From positions 62,001 through 126,000 of the forward strand of contig JAHIRF010000005.1 in assembly GCA_018818785.1 (NCBI GenBank): a DNA stretch of 64,000 nt, given 5' to 3'. Each line of letters opens with the position of its first letter. Within the stretch, counting starts at the first letter, position 1. Positions 16,329-24,655 of this stretch are shown in pieces. The stretch is from Thermoplasmatota archaeon (lineage in GTDB: Archaea; Thermoplasmatota; Thermoplasmata; UBA10834). The notes under the pieces were generated by a model, which saw only the letters and a list, made by a program, of their open reading frames with translations, did not search any database and was not told where the DNA came from. The position numbers and the translations under genes were made by a program.

Positions 16329-16756
16329 TTGATGAGACGGCTCTCAGAGAGAACATGATGAAGCTCGACACGGCCAAGGCACAGCTGGAAGGGCTTGCTA
16401 GGCAGCAGGAACTGATCCAGCTCGCCATCGAGGAGCACGTCAAGGCCCGCGAGACCGTGAAGAGCCTTTCCACAGGAGCTTCAGGAGATGACCTGATGAT
16501 ACCAATAGGTGCCGATTCGTACATTTATGCCAAGGCGTCTGAGAGGAAGGACGTTGTCATCGGCGTGGGTTCTGGGGTGTCGGTCCAGAGGAACGCTGTG
16601 GAAGCGCAAAAACTATTGGATACCAGAATAGAGGAGCTGTCCCAAGGGTTCCAGAAGGTCTCTGAGAAGGCAAACCAGGTAGAGGCCACCGTTCAGCAAT
16701 TGTCACAGTTGGTTCAGAGTCAATACGAAGAGATGCAGGCAGGCCAAATAGCCTGA
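16325..16756 (+). CDS. pfdA: Prefoldin alpha subunit
   Basis: The 143-residue protein has two long heptad-rich helices (residues 5-45 and 92-140) separated by a beta-hairpin region with PIGADSYIYAKASERKDVVIGVGSGVSVQR. This is the alpha-class prefoldin form: two alpha and four beta subunits make the jellyfish-shaped chaperone that hands nascent proteins to the thermosome. The start is GTG, overlapping the rpl18a stop (GTGA). Its stop is 9 nt before ftsY. Confidence 0.95.
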   Translation: MIDETALRENMMKLDTAKAQLEGLARQQELIQLAIEEHVKARETVKSLSTGASGDDLMIPIGADSYIYAKASERKDVVIGVGSGVSVQRNAVEAQKLLDTRIEELSQGFQKVSEKANQVEATVQQLSQLVQSQYEEMQAGQIA

Positions 16757-16765
16757 GGGCGTATC

Positions 16766-17731
16766 ATGTTCCGAGCGCTGAAAGAGAAATTCTCCGCCAC
16801 ATCCAAAGTCGCGGAGAGCAGGTCGATCGACGACATCTCAGAAGTCGCTGGTGATTCTGGAAGGAGGCTCAGGGAGAGCGTCCTTGACGATGTTCTCCAT
16901 GAGCTGGAGATGGGACTTCTCGAATCAGATGTCGCTCTATCGGTCGCCGAGGAACTCACGAAGAGTGTGAGAATGGCATTGGTGGGCAAGAGGATCGATA
17001 AAGGGTTCAAGATCGATGAGGCGATTGAACTAGCACTGCGGGTCGCCGTGAGAGATGTCCTGCAGGCCAACACATTCTCCCTGAAGGATGTGCTGGCTTC
17101 GAAGGATCCGCCTTATGTCATCATGTTTGTAGGCATAAACGGAACCGGGAAGACCACAGTCATTGCCAAGATGGCGAGCAGGCTGAAGACTCACGGATAC
17201 AGTGTCGTTCTCGCTGCAGCAGACACTTTCAGGGCGGGCGCGATAGAGCAGCTGACGATACACTCAGAGAGACTTGAATGCAAGATAATCAAACATCAGG
17301 CAGGAGGGGACCCCGCGGCCGTTGCATATGACGCAATCGAGCATGCGAAGGCCCGCAAGAGAGGAATCGTCCTGATCGACACTGCGGGTCGGATGCAAAC
17401 CAATGCGAACCTGATGGATGAGATGAAGAAGATCAAGCGCGTCGCGAAACCGGACCTCATCGTGTTCGTAGGCGATTCGCTCGCGGGATCCGATGCGGTA
17501 ATCCAGGCCAAGAAGTTCGACGAAGCCGTCGGAATCGATGCAGTTGTGTTGACGAAGATAGATGCCGATGCGAAAGGTGGCGCGGCGCTGTCCATCGCGA
17601 AGACGGTCGGCAAGCCCATCGCATATGTGAGCTTCGGCCAGGAATACGATCAATTCCGGCGCTTCGACGCGGACTGGATGGTCGGAAGGATTTTCGGGGA
17701 CAAGCAATCCGCGTCCACTCAGGATTCCTGA
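16766..17731 (+). CDS. ftsY: Signal recognition particle receptor FtsY
   Basis: The 321-residue NG-domain protein has a short charged N-terminus instead of a long A domain. GTPase motifs are G1 GINGTGKTT near residue 123, AAADTFRAGAIEQL, G3 DTAGRMQTN, G4 TKIDADAKGG and a closing GQEYDQFRRFD. It docks the SRP-ribosome complex at the membrane. It is last in the rpl18a-pfdA-ftsY unit and overlaps the convergent M20 gene by 13 nt. Confidence 0.97.
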   Translation: MFRALKEKFSATSKVAESRSIDDISEVAGDSGRRLRESVLDDVLHELEMGLLESDVALSVAEELTKSVRMALVGKRIDKGFKIDEAIELALRVAVRDVLQANTFSLKDVLASKDPPYVIMFVGINGTGKTTVIAKMASRLKTHGYSVVLAAADTFRAGAIEQLTIHSERLECKIIKHQAGGDPAAVAYDAIEHAKARKRGIVLIDTAGRMQTNANLMDEMKKIKRVAKPDLIVFVGDSLAGSDAVIQAKKFDEAVGIDAVVLTKIDADAKGGAALSIAKTVGKPIAYVSFGQEYDQFRRFDADWMVGRIFGDKQSASTQDS

Positions 17732-18966
17732 GCAGAGGATATCGCGTCACCTGCAAAGAGCAGGGCGAAGACTTTCGTGTCGGACATCAAGTTATCGATC
17801 ACACAGTATTCATTCGCATCGTGTGCCATGGAGTCTAGAGACGCCCAGACCACTGCGTCGATTCCTTCGCGCCTGAATGGAGTGGCGCATGTGCCGCCGC
17901 CCATGCCAGTGGGGCGTGGCTCCACTTTCTTGATCGTCCTGACAGCAACGGATAGCCTCTTCACGACCTCTGAGTCCACGCTGGTCCTCGGGGGCGCGTC
18001 GGCCCTCTGTTCGACGTCCAGCACGATCCTGGCACCGCTCTCGGATTCGATTCCTTTGGCGACCCGGTTCATATCGGCCAGAATCTCATCCAAGCGGTAT
18101 TCCGGAAGGACCCTGAAATCAAATGCGAACCTCTGTTTCCCGGGGATCGTATTGATGTTCGGGCCGTTTGATTCGCATCTCGTCGCAACGAATGTGCTCG
18201 GAGGGGGGTTGAAAAGTGGATCGCTATCTGCATATTTTGCACGCAGTTCGTCTGTTACCTTCAACATGTATTTGGCAGCAACCTCGAGGGCGTTGACGCC
18301 ATCGTCAGGGGTGCTTGCGTGGGTCTGCTTCCCGAGGACCTCGACGTTCACCCATAGAATGCTCTTCTCCACTACCTCCAGTTCGGACCCATCGGACGCC
18401 CCATGGTCGGGGACCACCGCGAGATCGCCTTTCTTGAACAATCCCTTTGAGAGCAGGAACTCGATCCCGTGATCGTTGCCCTGCTCCTCGTCGGCAACGA
18501 AGGCGAGATTGATGTTCATCTCAGGCACAATCCCCGCAGCCTTGACCGTCGCCAGCGCGAAGAGAGAGGCGATGAGCTCCTGCCCGTTGTCCTCAGACCC
18601 TCGGCCATATATCCGGCCATCCTTGACCAGAGGGTCGAATGGTGGAGAGGCCCAGGCGGAGATATCACCTTCCGGGACCGTGTCCATGTGTGTTACGACC
18701 CAAAGATCCTTGTCGGTGCGCCCCGCGAGCCGGAGTATGATGTTCGGCCGGCCACCGGAAGGAACCCGTGGGTCGCTCGAGCACAATACTTCGGCTTTGC
18801 CTAGGCCGAGGTCGGCTGCCAACTTGACAAGGAATTCCGCGCGGGCCTGCTCGCCTTCACCTCCGCTATCAGGTGCGATCGCTTTTATTCTGAGCATCGA
18901 GCAGAAATCCTTGATCATGCCATCTTTCCGCGCGTCGACCAGTTGCGAAAGCTGCTCAGTATCCAT
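17719..18966 (-). CDS. M20-family metallopeptidase/deacylase (ArgE/DapE-like)
   Basis: The 415-residue protein has the di-zinc ligand motifs of M20: VVTHMDTVPEGD (His and catalytic Asp), YGRGSEDNGQE (bridging Asp), FVADEEQGND (general base Glu and ligand), VPDHGASDGSEL, and a late GGGTCATPFRREGIDAVVW. A dimerisation lid (KQTHASTPDDGVNALEVAAKYM) interrupts it, as is normal. Family members remove acyl groups from amino acids or cleave dipeptides. The substrate is unclear because no arginine or lysine biosynthesis gene is adjacent. Next upstream is a thiolase on the same strand. Confidence 0.88.
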   Translation of the reverse strand: MDTEQLSQLVDARKDGMIKDFCSMLRIKAIAPDSGGEGEQARAEFLVKLAADLGLGKAEVLCSSDPRVPSGGRPNIILRLAGRTDKDLWVVTHMDTVPEGDISAWASPPFDPLVKDGRIYGRGSEDNGQELIASLFALATVKAAGIVPEMNINLAFVADEEQGNDHGIEFLLSKGLFKKGDLAVVPDHGASDGSELEVVEKSILWVNVEVLGKQTHASTPDDGVNALEVAAKYMLKVTDELRAKYADSDPLFNPPPSTFVATRCESNGPNINTIPGKQRFAFDFRVLPEYRLDEILADMNRVAKGIESESGARIVLDVEQRADAPPRTSVDSEVVKRLSVAVRTIKKVEPRPTGMGGGTCATPFRREGIDAVVWASLDSMAHDANEYCVIDNLMSDTKVFALLFAGDAISSAQES

Positions 18967-19033
18967 GCAATCCTCACATCCCTTTGGGCAGGATATCAGG
19001 GATCGCCCATATGACGGTTGCTGATTATCGACA

Positions 19034-20209
19034 TCACATCTCGATCAGCATACCGACCGCGTTCCCCCCACCTAGGCAGAGGGTTGCCAGACCACGGTGC
19101 GCGCCGCGGTTCTTCATGGCATAGACCAGCGTGGTCAGGACACGTGCGCCGCTGCATCCGATTGGATGGCCGAGGGCGACTGCGCCACCGTTCACGTTGA
19201 ACCGATCCAGAGGGACGGCGAGCGCGCGGATCACGGCGACCGAGGCTGTCGAGAATGCTTCGTTGTGTTCGAACAGGTCGATATCCTCTATGGTCAGCTT
19301 GTTCCGCTCGAGAAGCTTGCGAACGGCATCGATCGGGGCCTCCATCAGAAGCTCCGGTTTCGTTCCCGTCGTTACATAATCCACAATCCTGGCCAGCGGA
19401 GTGATTCCTTTCTCGCGGGCGACTTCTCCATCCATTATGACTAGAGCCGAAGCCCCGTCGTTGATGCTCGATGAATTGCCGGCAGTCAGGATACCGTCGT
19501 TGCGAAACACGGGTTTGAGCTTCCCCAGCGATTCGATCGATGCGTCCTCTCGCGGACCCTCATCGGTCGAGAATATGATGTTACCCTTCTTCGAGGGTAT
19601 CTCCACGTCGACCGTCTCGGCCCTGAATGCCCCGGCCTTGATGGCGGCGATGGACTTCTTGTGGCTGCCACATGAGAATTCGTCGGCTTCGAGCCTCGTG
19701 ATGCCGTGCTTCTGTGCGACTATCTCGCCAGTGTTGCCCATGTGGAAATCGTTGAACACGTCCCACAGACCATCCCTCACCATGGAATCGATGAGTTTGG
19801 AATCGAACAACTTGTACCCGAACCGCGCCTTCTCCAGAAGGTAGGGTGCGTTCGACATGCTTTCCATGCCGCCTGCGACGATGATCTTCTCACGGCCGGC
19901 TAGAATCGCATCGCTTGCAAGCATCACTGCCTTCATGCCGGATCCACAGACCTTGTTTATTGTCAGCGCAGACACGGAATCTGGCAGCCCTGCCCAAAGA
20001 GCGGCCTGCCGGCCAGGGTTCTGGCCCAGACCTGCAGGTAGGACATTGCCCATAATGCATTCTTCGACTTCTCCCGGCTCGATTCCCGCGCGTCGTACGG
20101 CTTCCTTGACGGTCACGGCGCCCAAACGTGGTGCGCTCATGTCCTTCAGTGCTCCTCCGAACTTGCCAATGGCAGTCCTCGTCGCACTTGCGATTACCGG
20201 TTGTGTCAT
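19034..20209 (-). CDS. Acetyl-CoA C-acetyltransferase (thiolase)
   Basis: The 391-residue full-length thiolase has all active-site blocks: the nucleophile in NKVCGSGMKAVMLA near residue 86, NEAFS with its Asn-Glu, GHPIGCSGARVLTTL with the His, and the second Cys in CLGGGNAVGM near residue 380. It resembles the bacterial-type degradative or biosynthetic thiolases rather than the short archaeal ACAT that pairs with HMG-CoA synthase, and no HMGCS or DUF35 gene is adjacent. It condenses or cleaves acetoacetyl-CoA in fatty acid, butyrate or mevalonate metabolism. Confidence 0.92.
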   Translation of the reverse strand: MTQPVIASATRTAIGKFGGALKDMSAPRLGAVTVKEAVRRAGIEPGEVEECIMGNVLPAGLGQNPGRQAALWAGLPDSVSALTINKVCGSGMKAVMLASDAILAGREKIIVAGGMESMSNAPYLLEKARFGYKLFDSKLIDSMVRDGLWDVFNDFHMGNTGEIVAQKHGITRLEADEFSCGSHKKSIAAIKAGAFRAETVDVEIPSKKGNIIFSTDEGPREDASIESLGKLKPVFRNDGILTAGNSSSINDGASALVIMDGEVAREKGITPLARIVDYVTTGTKPELLMEAPIDAVRKLLERNKLTIEDIDLFEHNEAFSTASVAVIRALAVPLDRFNVNGGAVALGHPIGCSGARVLTTLVYAMKNRGAHRGLATLCLGGGNAVGMLIEM

Positions 20210-20278
20210 TGTTTATCACACTCCCAGCACCCCTGGCTGTCGATGCAGGATGTGGTCAATTGATTCGAATATCTGTAT

Positions 20279-21643
20279 TTATATTTTGTTGATGGCACCC
20301 TTCGACATTCGCCGAATCGGCTTGTGAAGATGGCGCCTAGAAGATACCGGGGGCTCGTACCACCCAAGGGCTAACCTCCTAGGTTCCTCGACTCTCACCG
20401 ACGAGGAGTCGGATGCGCGAGATCCGCACTTCTTGCACCTGAAGCCCTGGCCACGGCCCATCGACCCCATGGATTTCCCGCATTTCACACATGCCGGATT
20501 TCTCACCTTTTTGACATCCCGGGACAGGTTCTTGATCTGCAGCTTCTCGACATTCAATGTCCGTGGTGATGATCTGACCGATCCGAATGCGACCACCTCG
20601 TCCCCGGGAATCAGCGATCTGGCGACCTCCCTGAAGCTCTTGGATGGTTCGTAGAACGCTGCATCGATTTCTGAACCGTCGGAGATCCTGATGACGACAT
20701 GACCGCCAGGGATTGTCACCGGCATCGTAGTCACGCGGGCCTCGACCTTGACCGAATCACCGGGACGAAGCTGGCGGATCCTCTTCCTGACGATATGGTC
20801 CTCGGTCCCCTGATTCGAGAGATACACCAGCCATCGTTCGGGCTTCTCACCCCGGATCATATCGCTTGCGAGCAGAAGGTCGCTCTGAGAATCACCCCGG
20901 ATTCCATATAGGACAGGGCAGGGAGATCCAGGAACTATCGCCACGTGGCCGTTCTCATGATCATAGTTGTTGAATGTGCTCGCGACGCTCTTGTCCATCA
21001 CAATGACACTGGCATCATCGATCACCCTCTCTTTGCCGAGCATGGAGGGATGCCGGTAAGTGATGACCTCCCATGTGCGGTCCCGTGGTCTCCAGGCAGC
21101 AGCTGCAGCGGCCCCGATTAGTCCTCTGCCGCCTTTGTACACCTTCCACTTGGCCCCGCATCCTCGAAGGATCGTCTCTACATCCTCCAGTCGGACTATC
21201 TCCCTCACTGCCTTCCAATACAGCGAAGGGGGTGGGCGATTCAATGTGCATAGGATGCCAGGGTTCGTGCTATGATATTCGAAACGGGCATTTGATTCCA
21301 GAACCTCTGCCGCACGGGCAAGAAGTTGTTCGGGGTCGACCGGAGTGCCGCTTCTGAAACACTTGATCGTGCGGCCTCCGATGTGACCGCAGACGGCCTC
21401 TCGTCCCGTTCCAGTCCCGAGCTGGATGCTCACCGCAGCATTGCCTCTCGTCTTCCAGGGGACGTTCGGGTTCAGCCTCACCAGCCTAGGCAGACCTATG
21501 AGATCATAGTCCCTCAACTCGTCTAGCATCAGGGTTGCGAGGTATGTCGTGCACATACCCTCGGGTGAGTCCGTATCATCGAAGGCGAGCGTTGTCCCGG
21601 GCACAATTCGCCGAACGTCCGCAACCAACAAAAGGGTTGCCAT
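20279..21643 (-). CDS. tiaS: tRNA(Ile2) 2-agmatinylcytidine synthetase TiaS
   Basis: The protein starts with the TiaS catalytic block AFDDTDSPEGMCTTYLATLMLDEL. It continues with LVRLNPNVPWKTRGNAAVSI, an OB-fold region (VKVEARVTTMPVTIPGGHVVIRISDGSEIDAAF) and a C-terminal zinc ribbon CVKCGKS...FRCKKCG. TiaS attaches agmatine to C34 of tRNA(Ile)CAU so that it reads AUA codons. Start ATG 21643 is preferred to the track's 21667 because it overlaps the upstream stop (TGATG), a coupling typical here. Confidence 0.95.
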   Translation of the reverse strand: MATLLLVADVRRIVPGTTLAFDDTDSPEGMCTTYLATLMLDELRDYDLIGLPRLVRLNPNVPWKTRGNAAVSIQLGTGTGREAVCGHIGGRTIKCFRSGTPVDPEQLLARAAEVLESNARFEYHSTNPGILCTLNRPPPSLYWKAVREIVRLEDVETILRGCGAKWKVYKGGRGLIGAAAAAAWRPRDRTWEVITYRHPSMLGKERVIDDASVIVMDKSVASTFNNYDHENGHVAIVPGSPCPVLYGIRGDSQSDLLLASDMIRGEKPERWLVYLSNQGTEDHIVRKRIRQLRPGDSVKVEARVTTMPVTIPGGHVVIRISDGSEIDAAFYEPSKSFREVARSLIPGDEVVAFGSVRSSPRTLNVEKLQIKNLSRDVKKVRNPACVKCGKSMGSMGRGQGFRCKKCGSRASDSSSVRVEEPRRLALGWYEPPVSSRRHLHKPIRRMSKGAINKI

Positions 21644-22287
21644 CAGGCCACGGGGCGAATCGCCCAAACTTGGAGACCTGTGACAAATACATCACTATCA
21701 AAGACCAGGGTGCAATCCAGTATCCAGAAACCGTCCCGCAGAGTCCCCAAAGACTCGCAAGGCCATAGAGCTATACTCGATTCGCGGTGTTCGTCGAACA
21801 GGCGATAGGCCCCGTCCGAATCATGTTCGACCAGACCTGTCAGATTGAATCGATCGCCTTCGAAGAGCTGCCAGGATGCGCGGAGTGTGGAGAGTTCCAG
21901 CGCATTCTCCGAAGAGGATATCTGTTCGATCTTGCCATAGACGGTAAAAAGGGTGGGCCCTTCTTCGTCGAATGATATCTCGCCTTCTGCTCTGATCTCG
22001 TCACCTATGGACACCTGGCTGCTGGGAGGGGAAGCTGCAGAGGGGGTGCAAACGACCTTCAACGAGTATCGCCCGGATTCGTCGATCATCATGAGGATCT
22101 CGGTGCCTGACTCGTATCGCTTCAGGCTCGTGAGTATGCCATGGGTCACCACCCTGGCCCCGTCAAAGTCGGAGGATAACTCATCGATGGAGAGTACAGT
22201 CGTTTCTACCCCGTATGAGAGCAGCAACACGGAGGATATGGCAAGGGCGGCGATCGCGGCATTGCATCTCGGCCCTGGCAGATCCAT
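21643..22287 (-). CDS. Exported OB-fold-like protein of unknown function
   Basis: The 214-residue protein has an N-terminal membrane helix or signal anchor (AAIAALAISSVLLLSYGV). It then has two similar beta-rich units: SSDFDGARVVTHGILTSLKRYESGTEILMMIDE and IGDEIRAEGEISFDEEGPTLFTVYGKI, with a third weak copy at FNLTGLVEHD. The pattern suggests tandem OB-folds outside the cell. No catalytic motif is visible. It is translationally coupled to tiaS, although a functional link is unlikely. Confidence 0.7.
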   Translation of the reverse strand: MDLPGPRCNAAIAALAISSVLLLSYGVETTVLSIDELSSDFDGARVVTHGILTSLKRYESGTEILMMIDESGRYSLKVVCTPSAASPPSSQVSIGDEIRAEGEISFDEEGPTLFTVYGKIEQISSSENALELSTLRASWQLFEGDRFNLTGLVEHDSDGAYRLFDEHRESSIALWPCESLGTLRDGFWILDCTLVFDSDVFVTGLQVWAIRPVA

Positions 22288-22547
22288 GCGTTTCCGATTC
22301 GCGAGGGGATGCTATAGGATGTGGGCTGCATGTAGCGGTCTGCGAGCGATTCTGTCAATCATCGGGAGGTGGTCGCTCGGACCCACCGTTCGATCGATCC
22401 TTGTATGTACGATCATTTGCACCTGGCAGCCAGTGGGACATCGGGCTCTTGATGCTGAACACCACGTGTATCACCCGTGCAAAGATAGAACCGCTGGAGC
22501 AAATCCTTTTAACATTATTCAGATTACCATCCCTCTAAGGTGAGCGA

Positions 22548-22931
22548 TTGACCAAGAGGATAACGATTGAATATCGATTCGAACTGAGCGTGCTCATGGT
22601 TATAGTGTTCGCTTTGGTGACACTTGTTGGAATCGTCGGCGTATTCTTCGAGGATTCGCTGCCATCATCCATCTCGTTCCTGAGCGATATATCGACGCCT
22701 TTTGGGGCCTGGGTGTATTGGCTGGTCATCATGGGCCCGATCGGCCTGGTCTCTGGGATATGGTGGCTCTATGATTACGTGAAGAAGTCCAGGAAACTCG
22801 GGAACCTGATGAAGACCCCGAGCAAGGCGAAATTCGTACGGAACCTGGACGACATCGAGTATCTCGCATGGTCACTGCCGCAGCGATTCGAGGATCGTGT
22901 ATTGGATCGCAAGAAGGGGTTCGGGCTCTAG
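22548..22931 (+). CDS. Small two-helix membrane protein with soluble C-terminus
   Basis: The 127-residue protein has helices ELSVLMVIVFALVTLVGIVGVFF (12-34) and WVYWLVIMGPIGLVSGIWWLYDYV (55-78), followed by a basic, soluble tail PSKAKFVRNLDDIEYLAWSLPQRFEDRVLDRKK. It recalls the small Thermoplasmata membrane family DUF3198, an assignment I cannot confirm. The start is TTG 22548 after a clear SD AAGGTGAG, which is stronger than most here. The tail could bind nucleic acid or ribosomes. Confidence 0.7.
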   Translation: MTKRITIEYRFELSVLMVIVFALVTLVGIVGVFFEDSLPSSISFLSDISTPFGAWVYWLVIMGPIGLVSGIWWLYDYVKKSRKLGNLMKTPSKAKFVRNLDDIEYLAWSLPQRFEDRVLDRKKGFGL

Positions 22932-22985
22932 GCACCGTACAGGCCCCCCTGTGGTTCTACTGGAGGAGTTATACCCTACACTGCC

Positions 22986-24248
22986 TCACGAAAGGGGCGG
23001 GGGCTGAACGAGGATCGTCCCATTTGATGCTCTCAACCAACCAATGATCTTCTCGGAATCATCGATATTGCACCTCACGCTCAGTCGAATATGATCTTCC
23101 TTGATATCGCTGATGACATCCGATAATGGATGAAGTCTAGAAATCAGACTGTAACTCTCATCAACGATTGGGAGTGATGCTTCGATGACATGATTCCTTC
23201 CCTGCATCTCATGTATACGTTCTCTTATGAGATCCAATCCATCTTTTGTGAAAGAGGATACGAATATCAATTGTCTTGAGCCTATAATCCCTTGAATAAT
23301 CTTACGTGATTCTTCTATCTTCTCTGAGGAAATCTTATCCATCTTTGAACCGATAGCTACGATTGGTGTGTCGCCTACCTTTGGAAGGAGTATGTCGAAA
23401 GCAGTCCTCATCTTCATCTCAAGAATCTCAGTATCATCGCTTGAATCGAATACGAACAGGACGAGATCTGAATAGAATATCTCTTCAAGGGTTGATTTGA
23501 AAGCATTGATGAGGTCTGGAGGAAGATCTCTAATGAATCCAACCGTATCTATCATCAGTACATTCCCTTTCATTCCAGGGATTCTCCTGGTCGTTGTCGA
23601 CAGAGAAGAGAATAGTTCAGAACTGACTTCGACATCTGAACCACATAATGCATTCATCAACGCGGATTTCCCTGCGTTCGTATATCCTGCCAATGAAACA
23701 AGCAGATAACCTTGTTCATGACGTCTCGATCTTTTCACTCCTCTACCTTCTGATATATCTATCAACTTCTTCTCTAAACGTTTGATATGAGTTCTTGCAT
23801 GTTCATAGTACACATCAGTTGCATATGCACCACCAGATAGGAACCCTGGTCGTTCACCGCTCTTGGCCTTGTTTACCCATTCACGCAAGAAAGGTTGCTC
23901 ATATCTCAATCTGGCCAATTGCACCTGTGCGATTGCCTCAGGAGTCTGAGCATGTTCTGAGAATATTCTGAGGATCACTCCAACCCGATCGATGCACTCC
24001 TTCTGGAATCTCATCTCGAGGACATGATGTTGTGATGGTTTGAGATGACCATTGATCACAATGACATCTGGGTCAATTCCCTTGATTTCTTCTACAATCT
24101 CGTCTATCTTCCCAGGACCAAAATGGCTCGCACTATGAGGGACGTCGCGCTTCTGAACGAATTCCTTCACGATTTCGTATTTCAGAGTATGAAGCAGCGA
24201 GTACAGTTCAGATAGGTCTGTGGTTATCGATAGTATGACTGCGCGCAT
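22986..24248 (-). CDS. hflX: GTPase HflX
   Basis: About 420 residues. The HflX N-domain contains GPGKIDEIVEEI and the DRVGVILRIFSEHAQTPEAIAQVQLARLRYEQP block. The G domain has G1 GYTNAGKSALMN, G3 DTVGFIRDLPPDLINAFKSTLEEI and G4 GSKMDK. HflX binds ribosomes and splits stalled 70S-type particles. Start ATG 24248 (MRAVILS) fits the family better than 24269. The gene is clearly richer in A/T at third positions than its neighbours (runs such as ATTCTTCTATCTTCTCTGAGG), which may mean recent transfer. Confidence 0.94.
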   Translation of the reverse strand: MRAVILSITTDLSELYSLLHTLKYEIVKEFVQKRDVPHSASHFGPGKIDEIVEEIKGIDPDVIVINGHLKPSQHHVLEMRFQKECIDRVGVILRIFSEHAQTPEAIAQVQLARLRYEQPFLREWVNKAKSGERPGFLSGGAYATDVYYEHARTHIKRLEKKLIDISEGRGVKRSRRHEQGYLLVSLAGYTNAGKSALMNALCGSDVEVSSELFSSLSTTTRRIPGMKGNVLMIDTVGFIRDLPPDLINAFKSTLEEIFYSDLVLFVFDSSDDTEILEMKMRTAFDILLPKVGDTPIVAIGSKMDKISSEKIEESRKIIQGIIGSRQLIFVSSFTKDGLDLIRERIHEMQGRNHVIEASLPIVDESYSLISRLHPLSDVISDIKEDHIRLSVRCNIDDSEKIIGWLRASNGTILVQPPPLS

Positions 24249-24269
24249 TTGATGCGAACCATGTAACAT

Positions 24270-24655
24270 AATCGTGAATGATAATGCATTCTATGCCGGA
24301 ATTCGACTGGAAACGGGGGTATCTCGACCGAACCTTCCGATGGAATTTTCTACACTCCGTACGCTGAGGGGTCGGAAAAACACCTCCATATGAAATGAAG
24401 GGGGGTCTCTACTCTGATGTATGCGTGTATACATTCCTCTGTTATGATCAAAATGCACATTTCTCGAGGTTTGCTGGCCAAATCAAAACCTAGAAATTCT
24501 GGGCCTGCGGGAAAAATGGGATTTGTAGATAATATTAACACTTAAGTACGGTGCCCCGTATTCCCCAAATCCCACCGTTTCAAGTGGATTCCGAGAACGG
24601 CTTCCACAGGAAGCAGCGGGGAGGGGAAAGACCTTTTGGCTTTCGGGGGCTATCG
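24270..24655. other. Candidate chromosomal replication origin (oriC) upstream of orc1/cdc6
   Basis: No gene lies in these 386 nt. They hold at least four elements resembling archaeal origin recognition boxes, each a TTCCAnnnGGAAAC-like core followed by a G-run: ATTCGACTGGAAACGGGGGT (24301-24320), TCCATATGAAATGAAGGGGG (24385-), its minus-strand counterpart CCCACCGTTTCAAGTGGATT (24571-24590) and TTCCACAGGAAGCAGCGGGG (24602-). An AT-rich core (24430-24550) lies between outer and inner pairs, as a duplex-unwinding element would. An inverted repeat TGGGATTTG/CAAATCCCA (24517/24566) flanks the most AT-rich part. The position next to orc1/cdc6 is the classical archaeal origin location. Confidence 0.65.

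Noticed and set aside
21953-22543. 196-aa and 107-aa plus-strand ORFs before the small membrane protein
   Set aside because: They overlap the exported OB-fold gene or its promoter side and have random composition (many Arg, Trp, Cys).
24350-24541. 63-aa minus-strand ORF in the origin region
   Set aside because: Overlaps ORB-like motifs, has no SD or family match and is AT-biased; probably not coding.
24551-24655. GTG-started N-terminal extension of orc1/cdc6
   Set aside because: The extra 35 residues are not typical of the family and would cover putative ORB elements; ATG 24656 matches the family start.
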